From: Albugo candida
Lineage: Eukaryota; Oomycota; Peronosporomycetes; Albuginales; Albuginaceae
DNA: 64,000 nt
Direction of reading: 5' to 3'
Assembly (NCBI GenBank): GCA_905220665.1
Contig: CAJNAR010000010.1
Location: forward strand, 186,001-250,000
Shown here: positions 34,246 through 44,810 of the stretch, one piece after another
How positions within the stretch are numbered: the first letter of the stretch is position 1
Layout: every line of letters starts with the position of its first letter
Notes under the pieces: model-generated
Told to the model about the DNA's origin: nothing
What the model saw: only the letters and a program-made list of their open reading frames with translations
Databases searched by the model: none
Made by a program: the position numbers and the translations under genes

Positions 34246-35016
34246 TCAATGCTTTCGATCTTTCTTTCCAGGGGGTTTAAATCCTTTGTTTTTGCTGTGT
34301 GCAGTTTCTTTGCTGTCATTCAAACGGCTTCGTGAACCAAATTTTGTACCCTTTGCACTCGCATAATTCCGATTTTTACGTGCCTCCTTCAATTTGGCTC
34401 TTTTGGACGGGAGAGCGATTCCACGCCGTTTGAATTGAATTTGCTGAAAGAGTGACATCGTCTGCATGTCATTCCCTTTTCTTTTTTTAATGGCAGCCAA
34501 ATCTTTCAAATCTTGCTCATCTAGCTCATCGTGGTCGCTTGGGATCGCATCCAACGACGTTACCACAGTCACAACGCTCCCAAAGCGATCTTTTGTGTGC
34601 GGCTCATCAAATTGGACCACTTGCGGCGCGCTTATCGGTGAGTTGCACGTTGGAACGGTATCATTTTCGTTCCCGCACACTTGCTCCAAAGCGCGCATCT
34701 GATTGGTTCGTTTCTATGAAAATTTGAGCAGAATGAAGGTCAACTTCAACAAACAGAAAAAACCTCGAAATTGTAAAAACCTCTTTGCGCAGCGCCAATT
34801 GCTGCTTTTTATCTTTGTATGCTTGCATATTCAGTCCAAAGCGCCTTCGTTCTTGCTTTCGCTTGTGGAAACCCAACAGGTAATCCCTACAATTATTCTT
34901 AGCGGATGTATGTGTGGAATGCGATAAGGAAAATTTACATACGCTCTCTTCTCAGCATCAAATGTCACAACGAGTTTACTTTTACCTTTGCTTTTACCTT
35001 TACCTGCCGGCTTCAT
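34246..35016 (-). CDS. NOL12: NOL12/Rrp17-family nucleolar protein
   Basis: Nucleolar exonuclease-linked factor for 5' end processing of pre-rRNA. Three exons, 35016-34943, 34886-34781 and 34713-34246, with introns of 56 and 67 nt; 215 residues. Splicing produces the family core in one piece: LVVTFDAEKRADYLLGFHKR then KQERRRFGLNMQAYKDKKQQ, matching the EEKR..YL.GFHKRK.ER pattern. After it come a charged helix and VQFDEPHTKDRFGSVVTVVT, the second conserved block. The C-terminus is Lys/Arg-rich (KRAKLKEARKNRNYASAKG), fitting a nucleolar RNA-binding protein. It is convergent with the TopBP1-like gene (124 bp between stops) and lies just downstream of the cyclophilin gene on the same strand. Confidence 0.88.
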
Positions 35017-35116
35017 TGTAATATTGAGGTTTATGGCTAGGAAAGTTTAGTATTATTACAAAACTGAGCTGGACCTTTATAAGTTCGTAAAATTGGCACT
35101 ATTAAGGCAAGCCCAT

Positions 35117-36276
35117 TTATTCGGTACCGTTCGAGTGCTTTTCAATCTCCTTTTGCAACGACTCTTCTTTACCGGCAAGTTCCTCACGCAACTGCAACAG
35201 AAGGTTTGGATCAAGCTCTTTTTCCTTCTTGTTTAACATTTCTTTCAACTCCATCAGAACTTCGAGTTGATCGTGTGCTGCCTTTAGTAAATGCTCTGGT
35301 TGGGACGATGAATAACGATCAGATTCCGCCAAACTGTCGCATGGGATAATATCACTACCGATTTCACCACAGTCTGTGATAGAAACAGAGGCACGTGGAG
35401 CCCCGGAACGGCTTCCGACACTGGAGATGAATTCAACCACATCCATGCCTTCAAGAACCCGTCCAAAGACGACGTGTTTTCCATCGAGCCAAGGCGTCTC
35501 ACTGATGCAGATGAAAAACTGACTACCATTTGTATCGGGTCCACTATTTGCCATACTCAAAGTTCCTGGTCCAGTATGTGGTATCGCCAAGTTTTCGTCC
35601 GGAAAACGACCTCCATATATAGAAACGCCAGTTGATCCATCGCCGCGCAGGATATCACCGCCCTGAATCCTGATGTAGTTACATGCAATTAGGACAATGG
35701 ATCAAACTGCGTGAAGTGGCATACATAAACCCAGGTATAATACGGTGAAAGGTGCTAGCTTTAAAATGTAAAGCTTTGCCGTGTCTCTTACTGTCGACTT
35801 CTCCAGTGCATAATGCTCTGAAATTTTCGACTGTTTTTGGTTGTGCGTGACCGTAAAGACCCAACACGACTCGACCGATATAATCATCGTTGATAGCGAT
35901 GTCGAAAAAGACTCTGTTGGTTACTGTCGACTATAGTATAATACATTCAACAGTATAATAAAGTATAATCCGCACACAAGTACTCACATCAAATTCAAGC
36001 TTATCATCTGGCAATCCCAACGCCTTCCGCACGCTTTTCCAAGTCGGAAAGGGGTCCCAAAAGTACCCAATCATGTATCCGGCTCCGAACAAAAGAGACA
36101 GGTTGGCTACTTGTTTCGCAAGCTTTGGATTCGCTTTCCACGTTCTTTTGTTGAAACTCGATACCGAGAAACGTTGTATGGATCGCTCCGGGTAGGCAAT
36201 CTATACCACATAATATCATAAGAGTTTTCTTAATCACCAAATGAGCAAAATATCTCTTTCCGCGCGATATCGACAT
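35117..36276 (-). CDS. Membrane-anchored cyclophilin with C-terminal coiled coil
   Basis: Peptidyl-prolyl isomerase. The cyclophilin domain is complete after splicing: [60 protein letters not shown] and [14 protein letters not shown]. The catalytic Arg (RIIPGF), the Q.GG motif, the GSQFF Phe and the Trp of PWLDG are all present, so it should be active. Before it lies a short helix, [19 protein letters not shown], that looks like a membrane anchor, with a basic N-terminus. After it is a Glu/Lys-rich coiled coil ([20 protein letters not shown]). At least three introns: the one near 35640-35695 (AT|GTATGC … CATCAG|G) is clear, while the first two joins, around 36210 and 35900-35985, are approximate. 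The opposite-strand neighbour 377 bp away is VPS15. Confidence 0.85.
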
Positions 36277-36653
36277 TTATTCCATGTGATTGACCAACTA
36301 TTGCTGGACCATCGCATCATAGTTGTGTACTCGTCTTTCACTGGACGAAAATCATCAGCCTTGACAAACATTCTGATTATTGCAGGCGTACAATCATCGC
36401 ACTTCAACTTGTCACCACCACTACAAAATCGAAATCAGTCTCAGAGATTACGCAATGCGCCGCACTCTTTTTGAAGAACACACTCCATAGAACTATATCC
36501 GCTATTCTTTGCTACACTACTACTCTCAAGCTCCTGCAATCAAATTCCAACCGCATACAGCCATTGCATCCTACATATTCCTAGTTTAAATCTTACCACA
36601 TTCATTCCACCCACCCCAATAGAGCACCCTTTTCTTTTCACCAAAAGGAAACA
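36277..36653. other. Divergent intergenic region, cyclophilin / VPS15
   Basis: 377 bp that should hold both promoters. The 100 bases before the VPS15 ATG are rich in C and T (TTCATTCCACCCACCCC near 36605). No motif could be fixed with confidence. Confidence 0.4.
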
Positions 36654-39600
36654 ATGGGCAACGCGGCCGCGCGCTCTCAACCCGCAAGTCCTTTAGACTC
36701 TGCCTCACAATACCGCACCTACCTCATGGACTACTCATATTCCAATCTCAACATCGTATTCAACGCCATCCTTGCCGATAGCAAATTCTTCAAAACCATT
36801 CAATGTAAATGTGACGACGGAATGATGGTCGTGATTAAATTGTACCGCCAATACGATCTTCAAGAAACGCTCACTTCCGTCCACATGAATTTACGCCTTT
36901 TGTCATCTGTTCTGAGCCCGCTGGAAGCCGTTCCCAACCTCATTCCATACGCAGACTACCAGTTCTCCACTAAACACCATGTCGCCTTCCTCGTGCGTCA
37001 GTATTTCGCAATGAATTTATACGATCGAGTGCTCTCACGTCCATTTTTAAGCACAATTGAGAAAAAATGGATCACCTTTCAACTGTTAAAAGCACTGGAA
37101 CAATGTCATCGGAAAGGTGTGTGTCATGGCGACGTGAAATTGGAAAATTTGATGATTGTCACGTGGAATTGGCTCTTTCTTACCGACTTTGCGCCTTTCA
37201 AACCGACTTATATCCCGGAAGACGATCCGTCCGAGTATCATTACTATTTTTGTGCAATTGATGGAAGTGGAAGGAGCTGTAGTGTGGCGCCAGAGCGATT
37301 TTATAGTCCAAACTCGGAAGGATTCGTGAGTGGAAGACGATTGGAAGACAGGGAAATGAAAGAGACTGGAAATAATAGAGACCCATCGCCGGCGGTTCGA
37401 TCGCCTGGAAGTGCTGTGGGTGGAATGCATATCACATCGCCGTCTGAAGCATCGAGTACTGCTGGGAATGCATATCAGAATTCTAGAGCGTCCAAAGAAG
37501 GAACGGTATTGGAATCAATGGACATTTTCTCGGCTGGATGTGCCATTGCCGAGCTATTTATGGGCGGGAAACCTCTATTCGATCTTCCTGCATTGTTGAA
37601 ATATCGTCGAACAGGAGATACGAGCTTTCTGGTCGCCACGCTGAAAAAGATTCAAGATCCAATTTTGGAAAATTTGCTGCTCGATATGCTGCAACTAGAT
37701 CCAAACGCTCGGAAATCGGCTTCACAGTATCTCACAGACAATTTGAATCGATTATTTCCACTGTATTTCGAATCGTTCCTTTTCCGATTTCTCGCGTTGG
37801 TGCTCAGTTGTGGTGGTAGAATTCCAGACGCACGTATTCGATTGGTATGCAAATATTATGGACGTCTGGTGAAGGAAATTGCAGGAGTGGATGATGTGGA
37901 AGGTGATAGATTTTTCAAGCAGCGATTGAAAGAAGGCTTTGGTGCAGATCGACACATTACATTGACCGATGTGCCTCCTAGCACTACTGGGCAAAATATC
38001 TCTTTTGATCACGATGATACCGGAGGAGACGTGCCATGTCACGTGGCTCAACGCGTGCTGGACGAACTTGAACGACGATCACATCGAGTAAGAAGCTCTT
38101 CTGGTAGCAACTTTGATGCCTTTGAAAGCGGTAATATCTCGTTGTCCGTCAAAGGTGGAAACACAGCACGAGAGCGAGAAGCCGGGATCAAATTGCATGG
38201 AAATGAGCAAAAGAAGAAAATCGAAAAGCTACATGATCAATACAATAGCATCGTTGCAACCAAACAGCAGTGGACGGAATCTGATCTCGTCGGATCAAAC
38301 AAATGCCAAGGGGATACGTCCGAGCAAGCAGAGAAATCTTCTTCAGACCAAGATCCTCGCCCTTCACGAACGCATGAAATCAAATCAAACGCAAAACGTG
38401 GATCCATTTCACTTGATACAAGTCCACTTGACTGCAATCGCTCCGATCTCAACGCTATATCATCTATGAAGTTGCGTGCTTGGGGCCAAGAGAAGAATGG
38501 CGTCATGATCATTTTGTCTCTAGTGTGCTCGTCTCTGCGTCACGTACAAGTTCCAGAGTCAAAACGCACAGCAATTTATCTCATTCATTCCCTTGGACGC
38601 TTCACCAGCGACGACGTTCGTCTTCAGCGTCTGGTCCCGTTTCTTTTGGAAGTGCTAAAAGATTCCGTGGCTTCCGTTCGAGCATTAGCGATCCGCACCG
38701 TCACCTTCATCTTGGATTTGATCACAACGGTTCCATTATCCGATGCTTCGGTCTTCCCGCAATACATTCTCGACGCCATGAATCCGTTTCCATTTGATCC
38801 AGATGAATCCGTTCGAATCGCTTTTGCAAAATGTCTTCCTCGGCTCGCATCTACAGCCCGAAGGTTCCTAGAGCTCACGCACGCGATCAAGCCCAAGTCG
38901 TTCACAGCGTTACCAACTTCTGTCGGTCAAAACAGCAGTCTCCATGGCTCATCGTCGTGTTATGCATCATGGGAATCACATACACCGTTGCAATTGACGT
39001 CCAATACATTTGATAAAGAACTGAATCGTCTCCACAAAATGATCTCGCGCTTTGTGGTCCAACTGGCAGCATACGATCAGAAAACGTCGTCGTCACTGGT
39101 GAAACGCGCCTTACTGTTAGACATTAGTCGCTTGTGTCTATTTTTCGGCCGGGAACGAACTTTGGACGTCATCCTTCCTCAATTGATTGCTTTTCTAAAC
39201 GATCAAGAATGGCAAGTACGGGCTGCATTCTTCCAAGCAGTTCCGAAAATCGCGCTGTTACTTGGAAAACAAACCGTCGAACTCTACATTCTCCCGTGTA
39301 TCGAACAAGCGCTCATTGATGTTCAAGAACTCGTCATTACCAATGCCGTGCACTGCTTAAAAGCTCTGATCACTTTGGGCCTCTTCCAGTCGGCACGACC
39401 TGAATACGTGCGGAAAGAAGCACATGCCATACGAAATTGGGCTCCATTGGACTGCATTCTTGAGAAACTTGGTTTGGTGCTTCCATTAGTCTTACATCCG
39501 AGCTGGTGGATTCGAGACGCCGTTTTCAAGCTGCTGGCCGACATTGCCATTCAAATTGGATACGTGGACACTAATGTGTTCTTTATTCCATTTGTACGTC

Positions 39601-42563
39601 CATTCTTATTGGAATCGGTCGTCGTGTTACCTCGACAAATGCAAACTGGCGGCATCGACGAGAAAAAGCGCATTGCTCAAGTGATTCGGAATGCCGTAAG
39701 ACCATTTGTACCACGTGCTACGTTTGATGCCGCACTAATTGCGTCTTCAATGTCCATGGAAGCAAACGCATTGGAGGAAGCGGATACGAATGGAACTCAA
39801 GAGGATGAACAGAAAAAGGAAGAAACTGCGTGTGGATTACAACTCATGCAACAATATATTCGAATTGCATCGACTCATATGCAAAGTAAAATGGAATTGG
39901 CACATTTAGAGCAAGTAGCTAGAATCCAAGCGCCTCCGCCGCCCCACTCGTCCGCAACTGGAACTCAAACTATGTTGACTGTTCTTCGTGGCGCTCCACA
40001 GAACCTTTCCACACATCAAAATCCATCCAAATTGAATGCTCCTTTGTACGCGATCCAAGTGCCCGACATGCGATTCGCTCTGATGCTCACACAACCGCTC
40101 AAACTTGGCAATTTCATCGGCCTATCGGGGAATCTCGCAAGTGGTACTTCACTTGCACCAACGCCGACTGCATCCACGACATTCGCATCGACACCATCGA
40201 CATCTGCAGCTCCAAATGCGTCTATTTCATTGGAAAATCTCTCTCTCGGACTCATTATCAAAATGTATGGCTTACAATTCCCCGTGGTGTCGATGCGTGA
40301 GCACATGGAGAATCACGACTTTTCTGTCGACGAAATGCATAGAGCCTCTGCCTTTGGAAATGACAACATGCACGCCAACACATATTCTCGTGATTGGCAC
40401 GATGTATCGTTTGCAGCTCCAAGCACTCACGTGAGTGAGTCGCGATCTGCTTACCACAGTATTGAATCAGTGCCACCCATCAGCACACCAGTCTCTGGGA
40501 GAAACGTACTTCGATTTATGGGAAATACCGCTATGAGTAATATCTCATCGCTGCCTCAGACAGCCACCACAGGGAATGGAACGATTGATCCAGCAATTCA
40601 AGTTCCTCGGAAGCTTCTTGCTCGATTAACAGCTCTAGAAATCCCGCCATTACCTTTTGATTTCGGTGCATTGAGACTATCAGATGGCACTATGTTTTCC
40701 ATTTACGCACATCCAAACAGCCCGCACAGCATCCATCCTCCAAATTCCATGCTCGTCGGAAACAATTCTGGAAACATTGGCAATATTGGAACTTCCAGCG
40801 TCAACGCTCACTCTTCAACCATCGGCTCAGACTTAAGCTCGGGAAACGGCTTGGAGACGACTACAACACACAAATTTGGCAGTCCGATGCTCATGTTAAG
40901 TGGTCCTCTCGGAATGGTTCCATCGAGTTCGGCAAGTGCTCTATCAAACATTCCGTCTCCGTCACCTTCTGTGAGCTCTAATTCGACGTCATATTCAGCC
41001 GCGACGTACAATGTGATTGGAACATCGAATTTTGGAGCGAATCGAATGGGTTGGCGTCCACAGAAAAACTTGCTGGTGGCGGAATTAAGCGAACATTCTG
41101 GCGCTGTCACTCGTGTGGCTGCAGCCAAAGACTTTAGCTTTCTTGCGTCTGCGTCACAAGATGGAACCGTAAAGCTCTGGTCAATTCGATCCATGCAACA
41201 CAGCATCAATCAGCGGTCTCAATGCACTTACGACGTCCACGGAGGCGTTCTCACCGATATGCTCGTGATGGATAATTGTCATTCTGTCGTGTGTGCAAGT
41301 ACAAATGGAATCGTTTCTTTATTCCGCGTCGACAGAGGAAGCAATACAAGCTCTACGTCCAACATATCGTCACCTTCCAAAAGCTTCCAAACCACAGAAA
41401 TCAAACAAGTACGAGTTCACGATCAAGCTATTGTAGTTTTGGATCATTTCGACACCGTTTCCGAATCGCTAGTCGTATACGCGACACGTGATGGATCCAT
41501 TTACGCGTGGGATTTACGCATGAGACGTCTTGCGTGGACGCTGTACGTGTGGCCAGAACTCGGATACATCACCGCGATCACACATCCACTCGATGTCATG
41601 TGGTTACTTGTGGGTACAAGTCGTGGATTCTTATGTGTGTGGGATCTCCGTTTCCTCATTCTTATCCGAATATGGCGACACTCTTCTCAGCGCATGATTC
41701 ATCGTCTGGAACCGTGTCTTGGTCTCTCCAACACAGCTCGACTCGAGGAATGCGCGGTACCACTCGTATTCGTCGCAGCCGCTGACGGCGATGTCGGTGT
41801 TTTCGACCTGAGTATGGGCGCTTGTCGTGCGGTATTCAGGAATCTACATGCACAAGCCACCGATGCGGAAGCATGTCAATGTCCTTCACTCATTCACATT
41901 CCAATTCCTCATCGAAATCGACAAATTCTGACAAGTCTTCTTGGAATTGGTGGAATTGTGGCCGCATTTGAAGACATTGCAACGCCAATTATGAGCGAAG
42001 AATACAGCGTGCGTGCGATTTTATGTCCTGGAAACCATTTACGCAATGTCGGCGATGCGATAATCACCGGCGGAGAAGACCGACAAATACGATATTGGGA
42101 TCTTCGTAATGGGAAACACGCATTCACAATTTCTGGCGAGAGTCAATCGACTTGCTTTTACGACAATCAAACCGCTCCCAACGATTGGTGGCGCATCACT
42201 AACACATTTGGAACGCAACGGAAGGAGAATCCCGATACGAATTCTCGGACGGATGAATGGGAAAGCGAAGGATCCATTAGTGGACGCACTTGCACGAATG
42301 AAAATACAATTGGATCCGTCACAAAGGCTCAAATGGCTTGGAGTAAATTAAATCCGCCATTGATTACAATCTGTCAAGACTCTTCCTACTTTTCATGTCC
42401 ACAACCCAATGGAATCGCAAATGCTGTCGCTATGGAACGACGTGGTCTCATTCCTCCATCTACCACACATACAGATTGCATTTTGGATCTTACTTTGATT
42501 GATCTCAATGGTCCCATGCTCGTATCCAGTGCTCGTGACGGACTCATTAAAGTGTGGAAATGA
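36654..42563 (+). CDS. VPS15: VPS15 (PIK3R4), regulatory kinase of the class III PI3-kinase complex
   Basis: Partner of Vps34 in autophagy and endosome sorting. Single exon, 1969 residues. It begins MGN, a consensus myristoylation site as in known Vps15 proteins. The kinase domain (about 27-360) has VVIKLYRQYD with the ATP lysine, CHGDVKLENLMI at 157-168, LTDFAPFKPTYIPEDDP (DFA instead of DFG, usual for Vps15) and SVAPERFY at 210. An insert of ~70 acidic/Ser-rich residues splits the C-lobe before DIFSAGCAIAELF. HEAT repeats occupy roughly 600-1010 (e.g. ARRFLELTHA… and LLLDISRLCLFFGRER…). A long Ser/Thr/Asn-rich linker follows, then WD40 repeats from about 1470 (SASQDGTVKLWSIRSM) to the last residues (SSARDGLIKVWK). 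The extra length over human (1358) is mostly linker. Confidence 0.96.
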   Translation: MGNAAARSQPASPLDSASQYRTYLMDYSYSNLNIVFNAILADSKFFKTIQCKCDDGMMVVIKLYRQYDLQETLTSVHMNLRLLSSVLSPLEAVPNLIPYADYQFSTKHHVAFLVRQYFAMNLYDRVLSRPFLSTIEKKWITFQLLKALEQCHRKGVCHGDVKLENLMIVTWNWLFLTDFAPFKPTYIPEDDPSEYHYYFCAIDGSGRSCSVAPERFYSPNSEGFVSGRRLEDREMKETGNNRDPSPAVRSPGSAVGGMHITSPSEASSTAGNAYQNSRASKEGTVLESMDIFSAGCAIAELFMGGKPLFDLPALLKYRRTGDTSFLVATLKKIQDPILENLLLDMLQLDPNARKSASQYLTDNLNRLFPLYFESFLFRFLALVLSCGGRIPDARIRLVCKYYGRLVKEIAGVDDVEGDRFFKQRLKEGFGADRHITLTDVPPSTTGQNISFDHDDTGGDVPCHVAQRVLDELERRSHRVRSSSGSNFDAFESGNISLSVKGGNTAREREAGIKLHGNEQKKKIEKLHDQYNSIVATKQQWTESDLVGSNKCQGDTSEQAEKSSSDQDPRPSRTHEIKSNAKRGSISLDTSPLDCNRSDLNAISSMKLRAWGQEKNGVMIILSLVCSSLRHVQVPESKRTAIYLIHSLGRFTSDDVRLQRLVPFLLEVLKDSVASVRALAIRTVTFILDLITTVPLSDASVFPQYILDAMNPFPFDPDESVRIAFAKCLPRLASTARRFLELTHAIKPKSFTALPTSVGQNSSLHGSSSCYASWESHTPLQLTSNTFDKELNRLHKMISRFVVQLAAYDQKTSSSLVKRALLLDISRLCLFFGRERTLDVILPQLIAFLNDQEWQVRAAFFQAVPKIALLLGKQTVELYILPCIEQALIDVQELVITNAVHCLKALITLGLFQSARPEYVRKEAHAIRNWAPLDCILEKLGLVLPLVLHPSWWIRDAVFKLLADIAIQIGYVDTNVFFIPFVRPFLLESVVVLPRQMQTGGIDEKKRIAQVIRNAVRPFVPRATFDAALIASSMSMEANALEEADTNGTQEDEQKKEETACGLQLMQQYIRIASTHMQSKMELAHLEQVARIQAPPPPHSSATGTQTMLTVLRGAPQNLSTHQNPSKLNAPLYAIQVPDMRFALMLTQPLKLGNFIGLSGNLASGTSLAPTPTASTTFASTPSTSAAPNASISLENLSLGLIIKMYGLQFPVVSMREHMENHDFSVDEMHRASAFGNDNMHANTYSRDWHDVSFAAPSTHVSESRSAYHSIESVPPISTPVSGRNVLRFMGNTAMSNISSLPQTATTGNGTIDPAIQVPRKLLARLTALEIPPLPFDFGALRLSDGTMFSIYAHPNSPHSIHPPNSMLVGNNSGNIGNIGTSSVNAHSSTIGSDLSSGNGLETTTTHKFGSPMLMLSGPLGMVPSSSASALSNIPSPSPSVSSNSTSYSAATYNVIGTSNFGANRMGWRPQKNLLVAELSEHSGAVTRVAAAKDFSFLASASQDGTVKLWSIRSMQHSINQRSQCTYDVHGGVLTDMLVMDNCHSVVCASTNGIVSLFRVDRGSNTSSTSNISSPSKSFQTTEIKQVRVHDQAIVVLDHFDTVSESLVVYATRDGSIYAWDLRMRRLAWTLYVWPELGYITAITHPLDVMWLLVGTSRGFLCVWDLRFLILIRIWRHSSQRMIHRLEPCLGLSNTARLEECAVPLVFVAAADGDVGVFDLSMGACRAVFRNLHAQATDAEACQCPSLIHIPIPHRNRQILTSLLGIGGIVAAFEDIATPIMSEEYSVRAILCPGNHLRNVGDAIITGGEDRQIRYWDLRNGKHAFTISGESQSTCFYDNQTAPNDWWRITNTFGTQRKENPDTNSRTDEWESEGSISGRTCTNENTIGSVTKAQMAWSKLNPPLITICQDSSYFSCPQPNGIANAVAMERRGLIPPSTTHTDCILDLTLIDLNGPMLVSSARDGLIKVWK

Positions 42564-42603
42564 TGCAAATTGAAATGTCTCATTAGAGATACAAAGCACA
42601 ATG

Positions 42604-43851
42604 CTACTTTTGGTCATTCGATACGATTTTCGACTCGGCCATGTGGACGTATCGACCGACAAACTTTTCCAATTCGACTTTTTCGGCGATAAGACGTGCG
42701 ATCTCATTGCTTGGAATCAGATGAGAAGTGTCCGTATGCGCGATTTCGACTCGTTGCTTGGAGAGTAACGTCAATTGCGTCTGAAGTGATTCCTTTTGTG
42801 TCACGGTATCTTCCAGCTTTCTTTTCAACGATTCATTTTCGAGATGAAGGTGACCGACTGCCGCCGACGCGGTCTTGAGCTGTTCTTCCTTCTCCAGTAA
42901 CGCGTTATGGCTTTGTGCGAGATCCATCTTGGGCTTTGTTGCCTTCATTTCATTGAGAGATTGCGTCAATGCCTTTACTCGTTCATTCGATTGTGTCCAT
43001 TGCGTTTGGTGGAAGAGAATCGTTTCATTCGTGGCTTTCAATTTGGATTCCAACTCGTTTATCGCTTGAGAACGTTCCATTTCCATTGCATCGATTTGGC
43101 TATTTAGCTTACGGATGTGCTCGTTCAAAGCTTTCTTTTCGGTTTCATGGAGATACGACACCTCTTGCCAGTTGATTGCTTGCTGCATCAAGAAATCCTC
43201 GCAGTCTTTTTGCGTCTCACAGAGATTCTGATGGATTGCATCGCGTTCTTCTTGGAGACGATGCTGATGTTCCATGGTGCAATTCCGCTCCACTGCGAGG
43301 ATCAGATTCTCCATCACAGAGTGTGTTTCGACTTTGTGCTGCGTTTCGATCCATGTCTGGGTGCATGCGGAAAGCGCTTGCTGCAATGCCACGCTGTTCG
43401 ATGCGAGTTGCTGGATGGAAAATGTTTCCGTGGAAATGGAGGATTTCTCGACTTGAACTTGAAGCGGTTGGAACTGATCGGTGTACTGATTCTGAGTCCG
43501 GATGAGTTCTTTTTTCTGATAACGATACATTCGTGCGACATCTTCTTCGAGATGACAAATGCGTTGTTGTTGAGATTTGATTTGGGAATGTAATTGTAAT
43601 TGTACGCCTTCGAGGTGTTTTGTTGATCTTTTGAGCTGAGCGTTTTCATCGCGTAAGAGTTCATTACTGACCTGAAGGGTTTCTAGTTTCATTTGCTTGG
43701 ATGTGAGTGGAGGAGAGGCGTTTGTGTCTAATTGCTCGAATGAAGAACGATTTCGTTTACTGCCCGACGATCGATTTACATGGTCCATCTTGGCGGTGTG
43801 CTGACGCAGAGGATCGCAATTCTCTTTGGTGGTGTGACTCATTTCAACCAT
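42604..43851 (-). CDS. Coiled-coil protein with an N-terminal KEN box, unknown function
   Basis: Single exon, 415 residues, nearly all coiled coil after residue 55. The N-terminus has TTKENCDPL, a KEN box at residues 9-11 of the type read by the anaphase-promoting complex, then a basic cluster SGSKRNRSSFEQLD. Heptad-rich text runs from LETLQVSNELLRDENAQLKR to the end, broken at about residues 140-180. No head domain or membrane segment is seen. It would fit a mitotic or spindle/kinetochore structural protein, but that is inference from the KEN box and coil alone. It is convergent with VPS15, with only 40 bp between stop codons. An in-frame ATG at residue 4 could also be the start. A CCAAT box (reverse, near 43906) lies ~55 bp upstream. 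Confidence 0.8.
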   Translation of the reverse strand: MVEMSHTTKENCDPLRQHTAKMDHVNRSSGSKRNRSSFEQLDTNASPPLTSKQMKLETLQVSNELLRDENAQLKRSTKHLEGVQLQLHSQIKSQQQRICHLEEDVARMYRYQKKELIRTQNQYTDQFQPLQVQVEKSSISTETFSIQQLASNSVALQQALSACTQTWIETQHKVETHSVMENLILAVERNCTMEHQHRLQEERDAIHQNLCETQKDCEDFLMQQAINWQEVSYLHETEKKALNEHIRKLNSQIDAMEMERSQAINELESKLKATNETILFHQTQWTQSNERVKALTQSLNEMKATKPKMDLAQSHNALLEKEEQLKTASAAVGHLHLENESLKRKLEDTVTQKESLQTQLTLLSKQRVEIAHTDTSHLIPSNEIARLIAEKVELEKFVGRYVHMAESKIVSNDQK

Positions 43852-44555
43852 GTGACTATGTGACTACACGGGAAATATGTGTGATTTTTGTGAATATGGG
43901 TGCTTTTTGATTGGTAGAAAATAGGAATAAATCTTGTATAGAGTGTCGTTAGTGTACACAATAAGGAGGTACAACAGTACAATTACATAAATAGACATGA
44001 TGAATGGAAACAAACGCAAATGAGCTGATGGCGAAATGCTACAGCAGAACGTAGATGGACGCATAAAATGATCTACCTAATGTGGATGTAGAATATTTTT
44101 TGACTTGAGTAGCTACTCAGGAGCTGGATCGATAGATATCCTGAAGCAGTAACCATGAAAAGCTTGTGCGAATCTCTAATCGCTTGCTAAGCATATCTTT
44201 GTAAAGGAGCGTCCCATTCTAAAGCGAAGCGAATTGAACCTGTCCGCAAATTCGGCAGACGTACTGGAATCGAGTTCGTGATCTTCATTAAAGTTGACAG
44301 GACCATCGAGCATAATAATGGCTTTCCGTCTTGAGGGTTTCGAACCAACGACTTACAGACTTTTTGTTAGCCATTCAGACCAGAGGAATTTAGATGACTC
44401 GGCGTATATCTCCTTGACCGCAAGAACACTACCTCTTTCTCCACATTGATCGCTTGATTTGGTATCAAGTATCCGTAGTAATTGATCTCTCTCATGAAAA
44501 TAGCGTAGACACATCAAAAACGGTTTGCCACATTAGCATTCGTACCCTATCGATT
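43852..44555. other. Divergent intergenic region, coiled-coil gene / NDUFB10
   Basis: About 700 bp without a gene. A CCAAT-type box (TTTGATTGG, near 43905) lies close to the coiled-coil start. At 44320-44400 the minus strand has an A-box-like TGGTCTGAATGG and a B-box-like GGTTCGAAACC at tRNA spacing, but the stems do not pair (see rejected items). The frame is open upstream of the NDUFB10 ATG from about 44454. Confidence 0.4.
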
Positions 44556-44810
44556 ATGACGGTATCCCAACCACAATTGCGCACGACGGAAGAGATTGTC
44601 GCTCTAAAAAGAGCAGAAGATAAGTACGCGAGACGAAAGCTTGTTGCACAAGAATACATGAAGCTCGTACGGGACGATCTTACCAAGTGCTATATCGAAC
44701 ATGGTGTGAATCATTTGATGGCGTGTCGAGAGCTGAGAGAAGAATACGGAAGCTTGCTGAAGGATCCTCATCGTGGATGCGGTACTCCTGTACGTGATAT
44801 TGCCCTCTGA
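44556..44810 (+). CDS. NDUFB10: Complex I accessory subunit NDUFB10 (PDSW)
   Basis: Small accessory subunit of mitochondrial NADH:ubiquinone oxidoreductase, on the intermembrane-space side of the membrane arm. 84 residues, single exon. The core, YMKLVRDDLTKCYIEHGVNH then LMACRELREEY, matches the plant and protist NDUFB10 pattern (K.C(Y)..EGVNH…C..L...Y). The two Cys either side of GVNH are the ones expected to form a disulphide. It ends with a short GCGTPVRDIAL tail like the plant protein's. The length (~85-110 in plants) fits. The ATG at 44556 was chosen because it gives the usual short N-terminus; the frame is open for 34 codons further upstream without a nearby ATG. Confidence 0.82.
   Translation: MTVSQPQLRTTEEIVALKRAEDKYARRKLVAQEYMKLVRDDLTKCYIEHGVNHLMACRELREEYGSLLKDPHRGCGTPVRDIAL

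Noticed and set aside
44320..44400. tRNA-like sequence on the minus strand (A-box-like TGGTCTGAATGG, B-box-like GGTTCGAAACC)
   Set aside because: Acceptor, D and T stems do not pair and no sensible anticodon loop forms. At most a decayed tRNA or SINE head.
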